Assembly (NCBI RefSeq): GCF_001766235.1
Contig: NZ_CP015164.1
Span: 1,825,001 to 1,889,000, forward strand
From: Acetobacter ascendens
GTDB taxonomy: Bacteria > Pseudomonadota > Alphaproteobacteria > Acetobacterales > Acetobacteraceae
Length of the DNA stretch: 64,000 bases
Direction of reading: 5' to 3'
Shown: one piece after another, positions 18,970 to 28,131 of the stretch
Position numbering within the stretch: position 1 is the first letter of the stretch
How the letters are laid out: every line of letters starts with the position of its first letter
Program-made: the position numbers and the translations under genes
The notes under the pieces: model-generated
Told to the model about the DNA's origin: nothing
Database searches by the model: none
What the model saw: the letters and a program-made list of their open reading frames with translations, nothing else

Positions 18970-20019
18970 TTATCTGGCAATAAACAAAGGCAGTTTCATG
19001 ATACTCTCATAACATTTTTGCATATCATCATCCCGCCGGGGTGCATCTGGCTGCCATCTCAACATTTGTGCAGAAACCTGCGGTGTTACCAAATGGATAT
19101 AATTCTGCTTGGCCAAAGTGGAATGCCACTTATCAAAGCATGTTCCACTTCCCAGCCAACCACGGCGTACGAACCCGTTGCGGATATTTTGCAGCCCCCA
19201 CCGATCTACACTGGCTTGCAAGCGTGTCATGAAGCTGTGCTTAGGCCGTAATGGAAACAACCATACAGGCACACCTGTGCGGCACGCATCTGCCAACATG
19301 GATGCACTGTCTCCGGTTACAACAAACCTGCCAGCTTCCCGCAAAAACTTCTGAAACGGGTTAACACCTTTCCGGAACGTGTAAATCTGCATTGGAATGG
19401 TTTTGCTGATATCTTCCAACCACCCTTCAGCCTCAACAGGGGTTCTTGGGCTTGTAAACACATGCAAAGGTTCATGATGCGCTTGTGCCAGTTCATGGCT
19501 GAAACGTAGCAGTTTATATGTGTCCTGCTTACTCAGAAAAAACTGCCGCGATGGCGCGCCATATAAAACAATGGTACCACCATGCCGCGTAGATGGGTCT
19601 ATTTGCGGGATAAACGTCTGGCTTTTATTTGCACCATTTAAGGGAAACCTTAAGCGTACTACATTGGATGCTGCTGGATAATCATCTTGCGGCAGAATAA
19701 TTATCAGATCCAAATCGGCTGCGGGCACATGGCTTGGCCGCCCCAATTGCACAATAGCTGGCATGCTTTTACAATGTGCACGCAATGCCAATGCAGCCTG
19801 CACTGCATTCCCAAAAGACAAAATCAGCCGAAGGTTTTGAGTATTTGGAATCTGCTCCGGCAATCTGAAATTTGCCTCAAGCGGAATAATTTGGCACGGC
19901 AACCCAAGCATACCTGCCAAGGCCCTACACTGTGCCATTTCACCGGCGCGGTGGGTATCCAGTATCCATACCTCAGATGTATCAGAAACCGGAGCTACCT
20001 CAGCCATTGCCTCTTCCAA
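18970..20019 (-). CDS. ELM1-like (mitochondrial fission family) GT-B fold protein
   Basis: The N-terminus (VWILDTHRAGEMAQCRALAGML) is the hallmark of the ELM1/DUF1022 family, named after a plant mitochondrial fission factor. Bacterial members resemble GT-B glycosyltransferases; here VVTGDSASMLADACRTGVPVWLFPL looks like the C-terminal donor-binding half. The role in bacteria is not established. The gene overlaps the end of the flippase gene by about 20 bases and precedes the GT2 gene, so an envelope-glycan function is inferred from context. ATG at 20007 is an alternative start. Confidence 0.8.
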   Translation of the reverse strand: MEEAMAEVAPVSDTSEVWILDTHRAGEMAQCRALAGMLGLPCQIIPLEANFRLPEQIPNTQNLRLILSFGNAVQAALALRAHCKSMPAIVQLGRPSHVPAADLDLIIILPQDDYPAASNVVRLRFPLNGANKSQTFIPQIDPSTRHGGTIVLYGAPSRQFFLSKQDTYKLLRFSHELAQAHHEPLHVFTSPRTPVEAEGWLEDISKTIPMQIYTFRKGVNPFQKFLREAGRFVVTGDSASMLADACRTGVPVWLFPLRPKHSFMTRLQASVDRWGLQNIRNGFVRRGWLGSGTCFDKWHSTLAKQNYIHLVTPQVSAQMLRWQPDAPRRDDDMQKCYESIMKLPLFIAR

Positions 20020-21325
20020 AATCCTGCTTTCGGCTCATCAACAGGTAAGGCACAAGGCGCGTCAGGAAGATCACCAACTCGCCTATCAATGTTGCCAGAC
20101 CTGCCCCAGTCATCCCCAATCCTGAAGTTAGAAAATACAGCAAGGGCAGTGTTACGCACATTGTAAACAACCGCCCCAGCAAAATCTGATGAGCGCGGTT
20201 GAGAGAAACCAGCAAAGGCTCTAGCGGCACATCCCATAAATCCAGAATGGCAGTTAATATCATCAACAGCAAAAGCGTGCGGGTGCCAGACCACGGCACA
20301 GTCAGCAGCACGTGCAATAACCAAGGCCCCAGCACAAAAACAATAGCCAGCACCGCTGCCGAAAATACGCCTAGCACTTGCAAGATACGGTGCGTGACCT
20401 GCCGAATGGATGCCCAGTCTCGCTTATCTTTCAAAGCCACCAGTTCTGGATACAAGGCTGGAGTCATCATCTGGGCTGGGCGAGCCAGACCATCAGAAAT
20501 TTGCCATGTCACGTTATAAATGGCGGCACTCTGCGGCCCAAGAACGGCACCTACAATCATCACCGTCAGACGGGAAGAAAGCCGTGCAAGCGCCTGATTG
20601 ATGCTGACAGAAAAAATAAAGCGCCAGATACCTTTGATAGGGCTTACCCAAGGCACGCCAAATATACGGAAGTTCTGCAAACTATCGGAGCGTAAAAGCA
20701 GATACGCGCCCATTCCGTAATTGATAAAGAATGATGCCGCCGTTGAGATATACCAGATCACCAAAAAGCTGGTGAAAGACCAATGCCAAAACAGCCCGGC
20801 AAGGCTACCTACCAAACGGATCAGCCCACTTCCGCTATCTGCCAGCACTGAAAGTTCATACCGATCCAGCAGCCGCATAACGCCCATGGCGCCGCCTGTG
20901 TTCATGAACAAAATAACAGTCATGTACCAAAACGGCGTGGCAGAAGAGGCATCTCCCCAGCCCAAAAGATTTCCGAACCATTCACACAGCAACAAGGCAA
21001 CGCCCATACCTGCCACCGCACCTACGCCATCTAACAACATGCAATGGCGTAAGAGCATCTGAAACGGATGCCTGTCTCCATTACGGTACAAACTGCTGCC
21101 GTATTGCAGCAATGGTTGCCAAGATTGAAACCGCAACCCAGCCGAACAGGAAAGAACAAAGGAATTGATAAGCAGTAGAACACCGTAATCCTGCAAGCCC
21201 AATGCGCGTGCGGAAACAGCCGTGGTTATAAGTGACAAAACAGCGCAAAACCCGCGCCCCCCCAGAATATACCCGGTATTGCGAAAGACACGGACAAACA
21301 GCGCCTTAACCTGACTACTCATCAT
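20000..21325 (-). CDS. Polysaccharide flippase (MOP/Wzx-like)
   Basis: This is an integral membrane protein of 441 residues with roughly twelve to fourteen predicted spans. The N-terminal RVFRNTGYILGGRGFCAVLSLITTAVSARALG pattern is typical of oligosaccharide/polysaccharide flippases, which turn lipid-linked sugar units across the inner membrane. It is the first gene of a three-gene minus-strand cluster with ELM1-like and GT2 proteins. Confidence 0.85.
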   Translation of the reverse strand: MMSSQVKALFVRVFRNTGYILGGRGFCAVLSLITTAVSARALGLQDYGVLLLINSFVLSCSAGLRFQSWQPLLQYGSSLYRNGDRHPFQMLLRHCMLLDGVGAVAGMGVALLLCEWFGNLLGWGDASSATPFWYMTVILFMNTGGAMGVMRLLDRYELSVLADSGSGLIRLVGSLAGLFWHWSFTSFLVIWYISTAASFFINYGMGAYLLLRSDSLQNFRIFGVPWVSPIKGIWRFIFSVSINQALARLSSRLTVMIVGAVLGPQSAAIYNVTWQISDGLARPAQMMTPALYPELVALKDKRDWASIRQVTHRILQVLGVFSAAVLAIVFVLGPWLLHVLLTVPWSGTRTLLLLMILTAILDLWDVPLEPLLVSLNRAHQILLGRLFTMCVTLPLLYFLTSGLGMTGAGLATLIGELVIFLTRLVPYLLMSRKQDFGRGNG

Positions 21326-21668
21326 GCGTGCGTCTTACCCCAACCGCGTATCTGGTCATTCATCTGTTTCCTCCCCGGCATAGTTACCCCGCTGGGCTAA
21401 GGCCTTGCCTGTGTGGGCTGCTTTAGAAGACTCCGTCAGCCAAGACAAATCTTGCACACATTTTGTGCGGTTGCGGTGTACAGCCCCTCTTTTATTCACA
21501 GTTGCGTGAAAATAGGCCCCCTACCCGCCTGTTTGGAGGGTAAAATACTTGCGTGATAGACATTTTTCATCACACTGCAAGGCGCAAAAGCGGCTTTTTC
21601 CTGCGGATCTTTATCTCAAGAACCTGTAGGAATCTGCGCTGTTTCAACTCAATCAAGGAGACAGGCTC
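21326..21668 (+). promoter_or_regulatory. pqqA: Intergenic region upstream of pqqA
   Basis: This 343-bp gap separates the divergent flippase gene and pqqA, so it must hold both promoters. A TAAAAT box at 21541-21546 is a possible -10 element, but no good -35 is visible at normal spacing. A small imperfect inverted repeat (GTGAT/ATCAC) lies around 21554-21574. AAGGAG ends about eight bases before the pqqA start. No other gene is seen. Confidence 0.4.
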
Positions 21669-21749
21669 ATGGCTTGGACTGCACCAAAAGTTACCGAAAT
21701 CCCGTTGGGCGCTGAAATCAACAGCTACGTTTGCGGCCAGAAGAAATAA
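21669..21749 (+). CDS. pqqA: PQQ precursor peptide PqqA
   Basis: This is a 26-residue ribosomal peptide whose glutamate and tyrosine are crosslinked to build pyrroloquinoline quinone. It begins MAWTAPKVTEIPLG and contains the essential E-x-x-x-Y unit in EINSY. A clear AAGGAG ribosome site precedes the ATG. It is the first gene of pqqABCDE and is separated from pqqB by a strong hairpin. Confidence 0.97.
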   Translation: MAWTAPKVTEIPLGAEINSYVCGQKK

Positions 21750-21770
21750 GTCAGGGTTATACCCAGCTTA

Positions 21771-21820
21771 GCCGCCAGCCATTACCGGTTTTAACGCCGG
21801 TTTTGCACTGGCGGCTTTTT
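21771..21820 (+). terminator. Leaky terminator/attenuator between pqqA and pqqB
   Basis: A GCCGCCAG/CTGGCGGC stem with an inner CCGG/CCGG stem is followed by TTTTT. It sits inside the operon, 21 bp after the pqqA stop. It should end most transcripts after pqqA, giving more precursor peptide than enzymes. Confidence 0.85.
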
Positions 21821-21837
21821 TATTTAGATGTGTTGTT

Positions 21838-22749
21838 ATGCTTGAGATTGTTGTTCTTGGTGCAGGTGCAGGTGGTGGTTTTCCGCAATGGAATTCTAAC
21901 GCCCCCGCTTGCCGCCGTGCCCGTGCGGGAGACCCCGCAGCCCTTTCCCGCACTCAGGCATCCATTGCCGTAAGCGGAGATGGCCAGCACTGGTATGTGC
22001 TCAATGCCTCGCCCGATCTGCGCACCCAGATCAACCAGACACCGGATATGTTCCCGCGTGAGGGGCTACGCTCCACCCCTATTTCTGGCGTTGTTCTCAC
22101 AAGTGGAGAAATAGATGCCATTACAGGCCTGTTAACTTTGCGGGAACGGCAGCATTTCAACCTCTATGCCACACAGCCTGTTCTGGATCAGCTCAACGCA
22201 AACCCTATTTTCAATGCCTTGGATCGCACACTTGTTCCGCGCCATGTCATGCAGCCAGAACACCCTATTGCCTTGATGCCTGCTGGGTTTAGCATCACGC
22301 CATTTATTGTGCCGGGTAAAGTGCCCCTTTACGCAGAAAAGGCTGAAAACCCTGCTGAAATCATGAGCAATGGGGAAAACATTGGGCTGGAAATAACGGA
22401 TGGTCACGCCCGCGCCCTGTTTATTCCCGGCTGCGCGATGATGACGGATGCCCTACGCAATCGCATAAACGGTGCAGATGTTGTGTTCTTTGATGGCACA
22501 TTGTGGACGGATGATGAAATGATCCACGCCGGCCTGGGCAGCAAAACCGGCCACCGCATGGGCCATATGTCCATTGCAGATGCGCCAGATGGTACCATTG
22601 CTGCCTTCCGCCCCCTGCATGTGAAACGTAAAATTCTCATCCACATCAACAATTCCAATCCTATTCTGCTGGCCGATTCTCCAGAACGCCGTGCCGTAGA
22701 ACAAGCTGGATGGGATGTTGCATTTGATGGAATGAAAGTCTCGCTATGA
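21838..22749 (+). CDS. pqqB: PQQ biosynthesis protein PqqB
   Basis: This is a metallo-beta-lactamase-fold protein of 303 residues beginning VVLGAGAGGGFPQWNSNAPACRRARAG, the strongly conserved PqqB start. Proposed in the literature to act as a hydroxylase on the crosslinked precursor after proteolysis. The canonical metallo-beta-lactamase HxHxDH motif is altered here, as is usual for PqqB. It overlaps pqqC by four bases. Confidence 0.97.
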   Translation: MLEIVVLGAGAGGGFPQWNSNAPACRRARAGDPAALSRTQASIAVSGDGQHWYVLNASPDLRTQINQTPDMFPREGLRSTPISGVVLTSGEIDAITGLLTLRERQHFNLYATQPVLDQLNANPIFNALDRTLVPRHVMQPEHPIALMPAGFSITPFIVPGKVPLYAEKAENPAEIMSNGENIGLEITDGHARALFIPGCAMMTDALRNRINGADVVFFDGTLWTDDEMIHAGLGSKTGHRMGHMSIADAPDGTIAAFRPLHVKRKILIHINNSNPILLADSPERRAVEQAGWDVAFDGMKVSL

Positions 22750-23486
22750 CCAACCAACCGCTCACACCAGATGAACTAGAAAAAGCCCTGCGTGCCATAG
22801 GCGCAGAACGCTACCATAATCTGCACCCTTTCCATCGTGCATTGCATGACGGCAAGCTGAATAAAGGGCAGGTTCAGGCATGGGCGCTGAACAGATATTA
22901 TTACCAGGCCAGCATCCCCGCTAAAGATGCCTCTCTCCTTGCGCGCCTTCCCACTGCCGAACTGCGGCGTGAATGGCGGCGACGACTGGAAGACCATGAT
23001 GGCACAGAACCGGGTTCTGGTGGCGTAGCCCGCTGGTTGAAGCTAACAAATGGGCTTGGGCTGGACCGTGCCTATGTAGAATCGCTTGAAGGGTTGCTAC
23101 CCGGCACGCGCTTTGCGGTAGAGGCCTATGTGCATTTTGTGCGTGAACGTTCTGTGCTGGAAGCTATTGCATCTTCCCTGACAGAACTGTTCTCCCCCAC
23201 CATTATCAGCGAACGCGTTTCGGGCATGTTGCAGAACTATGCCTTTATTACTGAAGAAACACTGGCTTACTTTAAGCCGCGCCTCACACAGGCACCGCAG
23301 GATTCTGCTTTTGCGCTTGCTTACGTAAAGGAGCACGCTCGCACAGTAGAACAGCAGCAGAGTGTATTAAACGCACTGAAATTTAAGTGTGGCGTGCTGT
23401 GGTCCATGCTGGATGCATTAGATTATGCTTATGTCACACCCGCTCGTATTCCACCGGGCGCTTTCCGCCCAGAAACTGCAGCATGA
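22746..23486 (+). CDS. pqqC: Pyrroloquinoline-quinone synthase PqqC
   Basis: This catalyses the last step, ring closure and eight-electron oxidation of the intermediate to PQQ with oxygen and without a metal. It has 246 residues. HPFHRALHDGKLNKGQVQAWALNRYYYQ and RRRLEDHDG are family signatures. Coupled to pqqB and pqqD by ATGA overlaps. Confidence 0.97.
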   Translation: MTNQPLTPDELEKALRAIGAERYHNLHPFHRALHDGKLNKGQVQAWALNRYYYQASIPAKDASLLARLPTAELRREWRRRLEDHDGTEPGSGGVARWLKLTNGLGLDRAYVESLEGLLPGTRFAVEAYVHFVRERSVLEAIASSLTELFSPTIISERVSGMLQNYAFITEETLAYFKPRLTQAPQDSAFALAYVKEHARTVEQQQSVLNALKFKCGVLWSMLDALDYAYVTPARIPPGAFRPETAA

Positions 23487-23782
23487 GCCTAATATCTGAT
23501 ACTTCAATGGTTTCTAAAAACAGCATCCTCCGCTTTGCGCGGGGTACACGCCTGCAATATGACCGCGTGCGAGAAGTATGGTTCATTCAAGCACCTGAAC
23601 GGGCCTTTCATGCAGACCCTATCGCGGTTGAAGTGCTGCAACTTATAGATGGCACCCGCAATGTGGAGCATATATTGGATCTGCTCTGCCAAAAATTTTC
23701 TGCCCCGCGGGACGTTATCGCACGAGATGTACTGGATCTTTTACAGGATCTGGCCACCAAGCAGGTTTTGCTAGCAGTATGA
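23483..23782 (+). CDS. pqqD: PQQ biosynthesis peptide chaperone PqqD
   Basis: This is a 99-residue RiPP-recognition protein that binds PqqA and presents it to PqqE. The FARGTRLQYDRVREVWFIQAPER and VLQLIDGTRNVEHIL stretches match the PqqD winged-helix fold. The ATG at 23483 overlaps the pqqC stop; longer in-frame extensions lie inside pqqC and are not real. PqqD is separate, not fused to pqqC as in some relatives. Confidence 0.95.
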   Translation: MSLISDTSMVSKNSILRFARGTRLQYDRVREVWFIQAPERAFHADPIAVEVLQLIDGTRNVEHILDLLCQKFSAPRDVIARDVLDLLQDLATKQVLLAV

Positions 23783-24873
23783 GTGCTCCTCCACCGCCCA
23801 TGAGTTTGCTTGCAGAGCTAACGCACCGGTGCCCTCTGCAATGTCCTTACTGTTCCAACCCCTTGCAACTAGAGCCACGCACGCAGGAGCTTAGCACTCA
23901 AGACTGGAAACGTGTGCTGAGTGAAGCTGCTGAAATGGGCGTGTTGCAGGTTCACTTTTCTGGTGGTGAGCCTATGGCACGGCCAGATCTGCCCGAACTT
24001 GTGGCCCATGCAGCCAAAGCAGGATTATACAGCAATCTGATCACCTCCGGCGTGCTGCTTCACGCCAAAAACCTGCAAGAGCTGGCTAATTCTGGGTTAG
24101 ACCACATTCAGCTTTCCTTTCAGGATTCCGAAGCTGAGAGCGCAGACCATATTGCCCATATGAAGGGTGCCCACGCTAAAAAGCTTGAAGCAGCACAGCT
24201 TATTAAAGCCGAAGGCCTGCCTCTCACACTTAACTTTGTAATCCATCGGCAAAACTGTGAGCGTGTGCCTACCATGCTGGCCTTGGCTGAACAGCTTGGG
24301 GCCAGACGCGTAGAAATTGCGCATACGCAGTATTATGGCTGGGGGCTGCTCAACCGTAATGCGTTATTACCCAGTCGTGCTCAGGTGGAAGATACAGAAA
24401 AGGTGGTTGCAGAAGCGCGCGTGCGCCTTGCTGGCCGCATGAGCATAGATTTTGTAACACCAGATTATTACGCAGATAGGCCCAAACCCTGCATGGGTGG
24501 ATGGGGCCAACGTTTTCTAAACGTTTCCCCCGCAGGCAATGTGCTGCCATGCCACGCAGCAGAGAGTATTCCGGGCATTCAGATGCCTTCTGTTGCAGAA
24601 GGATCTCTCGCTAACATTTGGGAAAATGCGCCTTTGTTCCGCCTGTTCCGTGGCACAGATTGGATGCCTGAACCATGCCAATCTTGTGCATTCAAGGAAG
24701 ACGATTGGGGCGGATGCCGCTGCCAAGCTTTGGCACTAGCGGGAGATGCTACAGCGACTGACCCTGTATGCCACCGTGCACCGGATCATGATCTTATTGC
24801 CCAAGCCATAACAGAGCGTCCAGAAACGCCGCCGCCTTTTCATTATAGGCGATATGGCAACGACAAAGTTTAA
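23779..24873 (+). CDS. pqqE: PqqA peptide cyclase (radical SAM)
   Basis: This radical S-adenosylmethionine enzyme forms the carbon-carbon bond between the glutamate and tyrosine of PqqA. The 4Fe-4S motif appears as RCPLQCPYCSNP, followed by the GGEPMARPDL SAM-contact region. The C-terminal SPASM cysteines are present (CMGGWGQRF, LPCHAAE, CQSCAFKEDDWGGCRCQ) for auxiliary clusters. It has 364 residues, and its start overlaps pqqD by four bases. Confidence 0.97.
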   Translation: MSAPPPPMSLLAELTHRCPLQCPYCSNPLQLEPRTQELSTQDWKRVLSEAAEMGVLQVHFSGGEPMARPDLPELVAHAAKAGLYSNLITSGVLLHAKNLQELANSGLDHIQLSFQDSEAESADHIAHMKGAHAKKLEAAQLIKAEGLPLTLNFVIHRQNCERVPTMLALAEQLGARRVEIAHTQYYGWGLLNRNALLPSRAQVEDTEKVVAEARVRLAGRMSIDFVTPDYYADRPKPCMGGWGQRFLNVSPAGNVLPCHAAESIPGIQMPSVAEGSLANIWENAPLFRLFRGTDWMPEPCQSCAFKEDDWGGCRCQALALAGDATATDPVCHRAPDHDLIAQAITERPETPPPFHYRRYGNDKV

Positions 24874-24889
24874 GGCAGATAAAAAATCA

Positions 24890-24926
24890 CCCAGCCAATC
24901 CGAACAAAATAATCGGTCTGGCTGGG
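24890..24926 (-). terminator. Terminator between pqqE and the ferritin-like gene
   Basis: A 14-bp stem with two mismatches (CCCAGCC...GGCTGGG) is followed on the minus strand by T6. It lies between two convergent genes and probably serves the ferritin-like gene, and perhaps also pqqE. Confidence 0.75.
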
Positions 24927-24942
24927 ATAATCTTAAAACAAA

Positions 24943-25956
24943 TTAAGCTGCTGTTTTACGGTTTGCCTTGAAGACACCGCTTGCGAATTCCCAGCACCTT
25001 CCGACATCACGAATAACGCGTGCAATGGCAGGCGTGGTTGTGGGGCGAAGCAGGCGCGGATCATAGCCGGAAAAACGCCGGTCATCCTCATCCAGACAAA
25101 GCTGCATGAAATCAGGCAAATTGATCTGAATATTGGTAACTTCCTTGGTGCCAGTTACCGTAAAGTTGTTGTCCTGCGTATGTACCTGGCCTTCATCATC
25201 CACCGTACGCACAAGAGACAAGCGCTCGTAACCAAGGAAAGCCCAAACAGCCAGAACCTTCAGTTCAAAGTAAGGCCGCCGCCACCAAGGCATAACAGCT
25301 CGGTTCCATGCCAGCCAGTTGGCAAACAGAAGGATATGGCGGCATTCCTCCTGCATAATGGGCTCAAACGTATCTGTTAGTTCAGGCGGAAAATAGCCGG
25401 AACGCTTGGCCAGCTCAAACATGCCAAAAGCAAAAAAACTATCTGCACATTCAGAAAAGCCTGTCACCAGATAAGCCCATTCAACGTCCTTAGGCTCAAC
25501 GTAAGGTGGTTCCGGCGCCATGGGAATATCATAGGCTGCCACCATTTTGGACAGCACTTCCTTATGCCGGTTTTCCTCCCACGCATTGCGGGAGATGGCA
25601 TCCTTCATATCCGGGTCTGTAACCAGATTGGCATAAGCAGCCATACGCAGGCGGGCCTTGCCTTCTGTCTGTACGGCAATATCCCAGATCGGCAGGGAGG
25701 TCACGCGCTTGAGCGTTTCCGGGTCCAACTTAGGCCACTTAATAACGGATGGCCTGTAAGGATTAAACGTCTCGCGGAACATGGCCGCCAAGGCCTGTTT
25801 ATGTGCCTCAGACCCCGGCTTAAGCGGCCCTTTTACGGGGCTTACCCAATGGCGGGCCCGATAATCAGCCTCTTCCACTGCTGCCTCATTGGGCGGCGGG
25901 GGCAGATCATCCATGCTTTCAGGCAGATGAGAATAGATATCGCTCAGAGAACCCAT
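24943..25956 (-). CDS. Ferritin-like diiron protein of unknown role
   Basis: This protein of about 337 residues has two E-x-x-R-H type motifs on predicted helices (AWEENRHKEVL and MQEECRHILLFANW), plus other acidic residues in GFSECADSFFAFGMFEL. This is the metal-binding pattern of a four-helix ferritin-like diiron site. It is annotated widely as a ferritin-like domain protein, but its reaction is not known to me. The Met of MGSLSDIYSHLPE was taken as start; the open frame extends to 26058. The gene is convergent with the pqq operon. Confidence 0.65.
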   Translation of the reverse strand: MGSLSDIYSHLPESMDDLPPPPNEAAVEEADYRARHWVSPVKGPLKPGSEAHKQALAAMFRETFNPYRPSVIKWPKLDPETLKRVTSLPIWDIAVQTEGKARLRMAAYANLVTDPDMKDAISRNAWEENRHKEVLSKMVAAYDIPMAPEPPYVEPKDVEWAYLVTGFSECADSFFAFGMFELAKRSGYFPPELTDTFEPIMQEECRHILLFANWLAWNRAVMPWWRRPYFELKVLAVWAFLGYERLSLVRTVDDEGQVHTQDNNFTVTGTKEVTNIQINLPDFMQLCLDEDDRRFSGYDPRLLRPTTTPAIARVIRDVGRCWEFASGVFKANRKTAA

Positions 25957-26094
25957 GTGAGGAACCTGTTTTCTAGGGATCTCGCCTGATACGACACCCA
26001 ACCGTTTGGGCAGACATTCTGGCAGATCCAGTAACGCAAACGCGCCTGCCTCGCCCAATCCAGAGATGGAAATGCGAAGCAGGCGCGATGTGTA

Positions 26095-26775
26095 TTAGTG
26101 CAGATCAGATAGCTTTGAAATGATCTTGGTCACTAAGCCGTAATCAATCGCTTCCTTGGCGGACATCCAGTAGTTACGATCCGTATCTTTTGCGACTTTT
26201 TCATAGCTGTGGCCGGTTTCCTTGGCGAAAATCCGGTTCAACCGTTCACGCATCTTGATAATTTCACGTGCTTCAATGTCGATATCCGTTGCCGGGCCAC
26301 GCACACCACCCATCGGCTGATGCAGCAAAAAGCGCGTATTTGGCAGGCAGAATCGGCGATCTTTATGGCCAGCAGCAAAAATCAGCGCCCCAGCAGACGC
26401 CACCCAGCCTGTACCAATCATGTTGATTGGTGCAATCGAATCGACAAAGCGGATCATGTCATGGATCGTGTCACCACTTTCCACATGCCCACCGGGAGAG
26501 TTGACGTAGACATCAATCGGCTGGTCAGATTCACCTGCCAGCGCCAAAAGGCGGCCCGTTACATCACGGGCGATTTTGTCATCAATCCCGCCAAAAATCA
26601 GCACTTTCCGCTGCTTGAACAACTTGTGTTCCAGTTCGCCATGCGGGGCGCCGGCTGTTTTTTCTTCTGCCTTCTCCGGGGTTGCCGGAGTTTCCGGTTC
26701 GTCATCCATCTTGATGGCGTTACGGGGGAAAATGCCCGTCATTGCTTTCTCCGCATGTTCTGTATCTGTGTACAT
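26095..26775 (-). CDS. clpP: ClpP-type serine protease subunit
   Basis: This is the proteolytic subunit of an ATP-dependent Clp protease. The catalytic serine lies in GTGWVASAGALIFAAG, the histidine in RFLLHQPMGG and the aspartate in KDTDRNYWMSAKEAIDYG, so the triad is complete. Compared with the standard ClpP it has an acidic N-terminal extension of about 45 residues and VASAG in place of AASMG, marking a divergent paralogue seen in several Alphaproteobacteria. No clpX lies next to it. The start may be further in, at MTGIFPRN or MDDEPETP. Confidence 0.87.
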   Translation of the reverse strand: MYTDTEHAEKAMTGIFPRNAIKMDDEPETPATPEKAEEKTAGAPHGELEHKLFKQRKVLIFGGIDDKIARDVTGRLLALAGESDQPIDVYVNSPGGHVESGDTIHDMIRFVDSIAPINMIGTGWVASAGALIFAAGHKDRRFCLPNTRFLLHQPMGGVRGPATDIDIEAREIIKMRERLNRIFAKETGHSYEKVAKDTDRNYWMSAKEAIDYGLVTKIISKLSDLH

Positions 26776-26908
26776 TTCCTTATCCTGCGCTGCCTAAGCC
26801 TGCCTGCCAAGGGGCAATCATGTGCTGTCTCGCCAGCCGGGACGGAAAAGGGTAAGGTGCGCTCCGTCTTACTGTCTGGTTTCCATTAGTCGGAGTATCC
26901 GCGCTGCC

Positions 26909-27994
26909 ATGCCGCAACCCTGCTTAGAACACAAGCGGACACTCCGCAGCGCCATAGGTCTAAAACCTGCTGTACGGCTTGGAATGCTCATGGCCTCTGG
27001 TGCGCTTCTTCTCGGCGGGTGCAGCCCCCATAAAGATGCGGTTGATGGCACGCTTTCTTGGGTGCAGCACATGCGCGGTGGGGTTATTGCCTCCCAACGG
27101 CCACCGCCGCCGGGCATTTATGACCCCTACCCGCACGTTGGCCTTACCCCCACACAAGCGCCGGAAATGCCTTCTCCCCAAGACCGCGCGCTGGTGACTC
27201 AAGGACTTATTCGTGAGCGCAATCTGGCTTATCGGACAGTAGCTGCCAATGGCAGTCTTATCCCCGATATTCCGCCCCCGCCTTCTGCTGCGGCGCAACC
27301 TCCTGCAAAAAGTGCGGCGCCTGTATCTAGCTCGTCCACCCAGTCAAATGGCGCTGCACAGGATGGTTCTCAACAAGCCAGTTTGCCGGAAGGCGTAAGC
27401 GGCGCCATTATGGATGCAGCGGATTCCTCACCAGACCAAAACGCACAAAGCTCTGCTTCCCAAGCCGGCAAAGCGTCTTCCAAAGATAGCCATGCCAATA
27501 AGAAGCAGGATAAAACAGCGGAAACCGAGCCAGAAGTTGGTTTGCCAGAAGTGCGCCCAAAAGCCGCACAAACAGAAATACCTGCTTCCGATATCCCGCA
27601 AATTCCAGATGGGCCGCCCACAGCACCATCATTTCCGGGTTTTGATGTGCCCTCCGATGCGCACGTGCCGGATACCATCAAGCCAAACTATGATCTGGTT
27701 GATGTAAAAGGCACTTCGTTCCACTTTGTGTCGCAGTCAGATGTGCTATCCAGCGGGCAGGAAAATACTCTTAGCAAGCTCAAGGCGGATCACCCTAATG
27801 GGCCATTCTTTATCCGTGGGTTCGGTAATGCCCTTTCATTGAGCGCTCAGGATCAGTCCGATGCCGTAAAACTTGGGCTTTTACGAGCACAACGCTTAGC
27901 AGCAGCTCTGATAAAGCTTGGTGTGCCTTCCGCCAGCATTCATGTGCGGGGTGATGCCTTTGGCACGGGCGCTAAAGTGGCTGCCAGCCCATAA
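26909..27994 (+). CDS. OmpA-like lipoprotein
   Basis: The N-terminal hydrophobic segment ends in the lipobox LLLGGC, so the protein should be lipid-anchored. A long low-complexity region rich in S, A, Q, K and P (about residues 60-250) follows. The C-terminal 100 residues resemble an OmpA/peptidoglycan-binding fold (FFIRGFGNALSLSAQDQ, and GLLRAQRLAAALIKLGVPSA near the end). An envelope-to-wall tether is inferred. The start ATG at 26909 has uncertain support; the frame is open from 26822. Confidence 0.7.
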   Translation: MPQPCLEHKRTLRSAIGLKPAVRLGMLMASGALLLGGCSPHKDAVDGTLSWVQHMRGGVIASQRPPPPGIYDPYPHVGLTPTQAPEMPSPQDRALVTQGLIRERNLAYRTVAANGSLIPDIPPPPSAAAQPPAKSAAPVSSSSTQSNGAAQDGSQQASLPEGVSGAIMDAADSSPDQNAQSSASQAGKASSKDSHANKKQDKTAETEPEVGLPEVRPKAAQTEIPASDIPQIPDGPPTAPSFPGFDVPSDAHVPDTIKPNYDLVDVKGTSFHFVSQSDVLSSGQENTLSKLKADHPNGPFFIRGFGNALSLSAQDQSDAVKLGLLRAQRLAAALIKLGVPSASIHVRGDAFGTGAKVAASP

Positions 27995-28131
27995 AACCTC
28001 ATATAAAAGCGTCATTCCAGCATTTTGGGCAGTGTGAGGAGTTGCCTGTTCTGTTCTGACGATTACTATGCTTCTTCCCACAAACCTGCGGGGGTTCCTT
28101 ACCCCCTGTTTCTTTAGAGCATCAGAAACCC

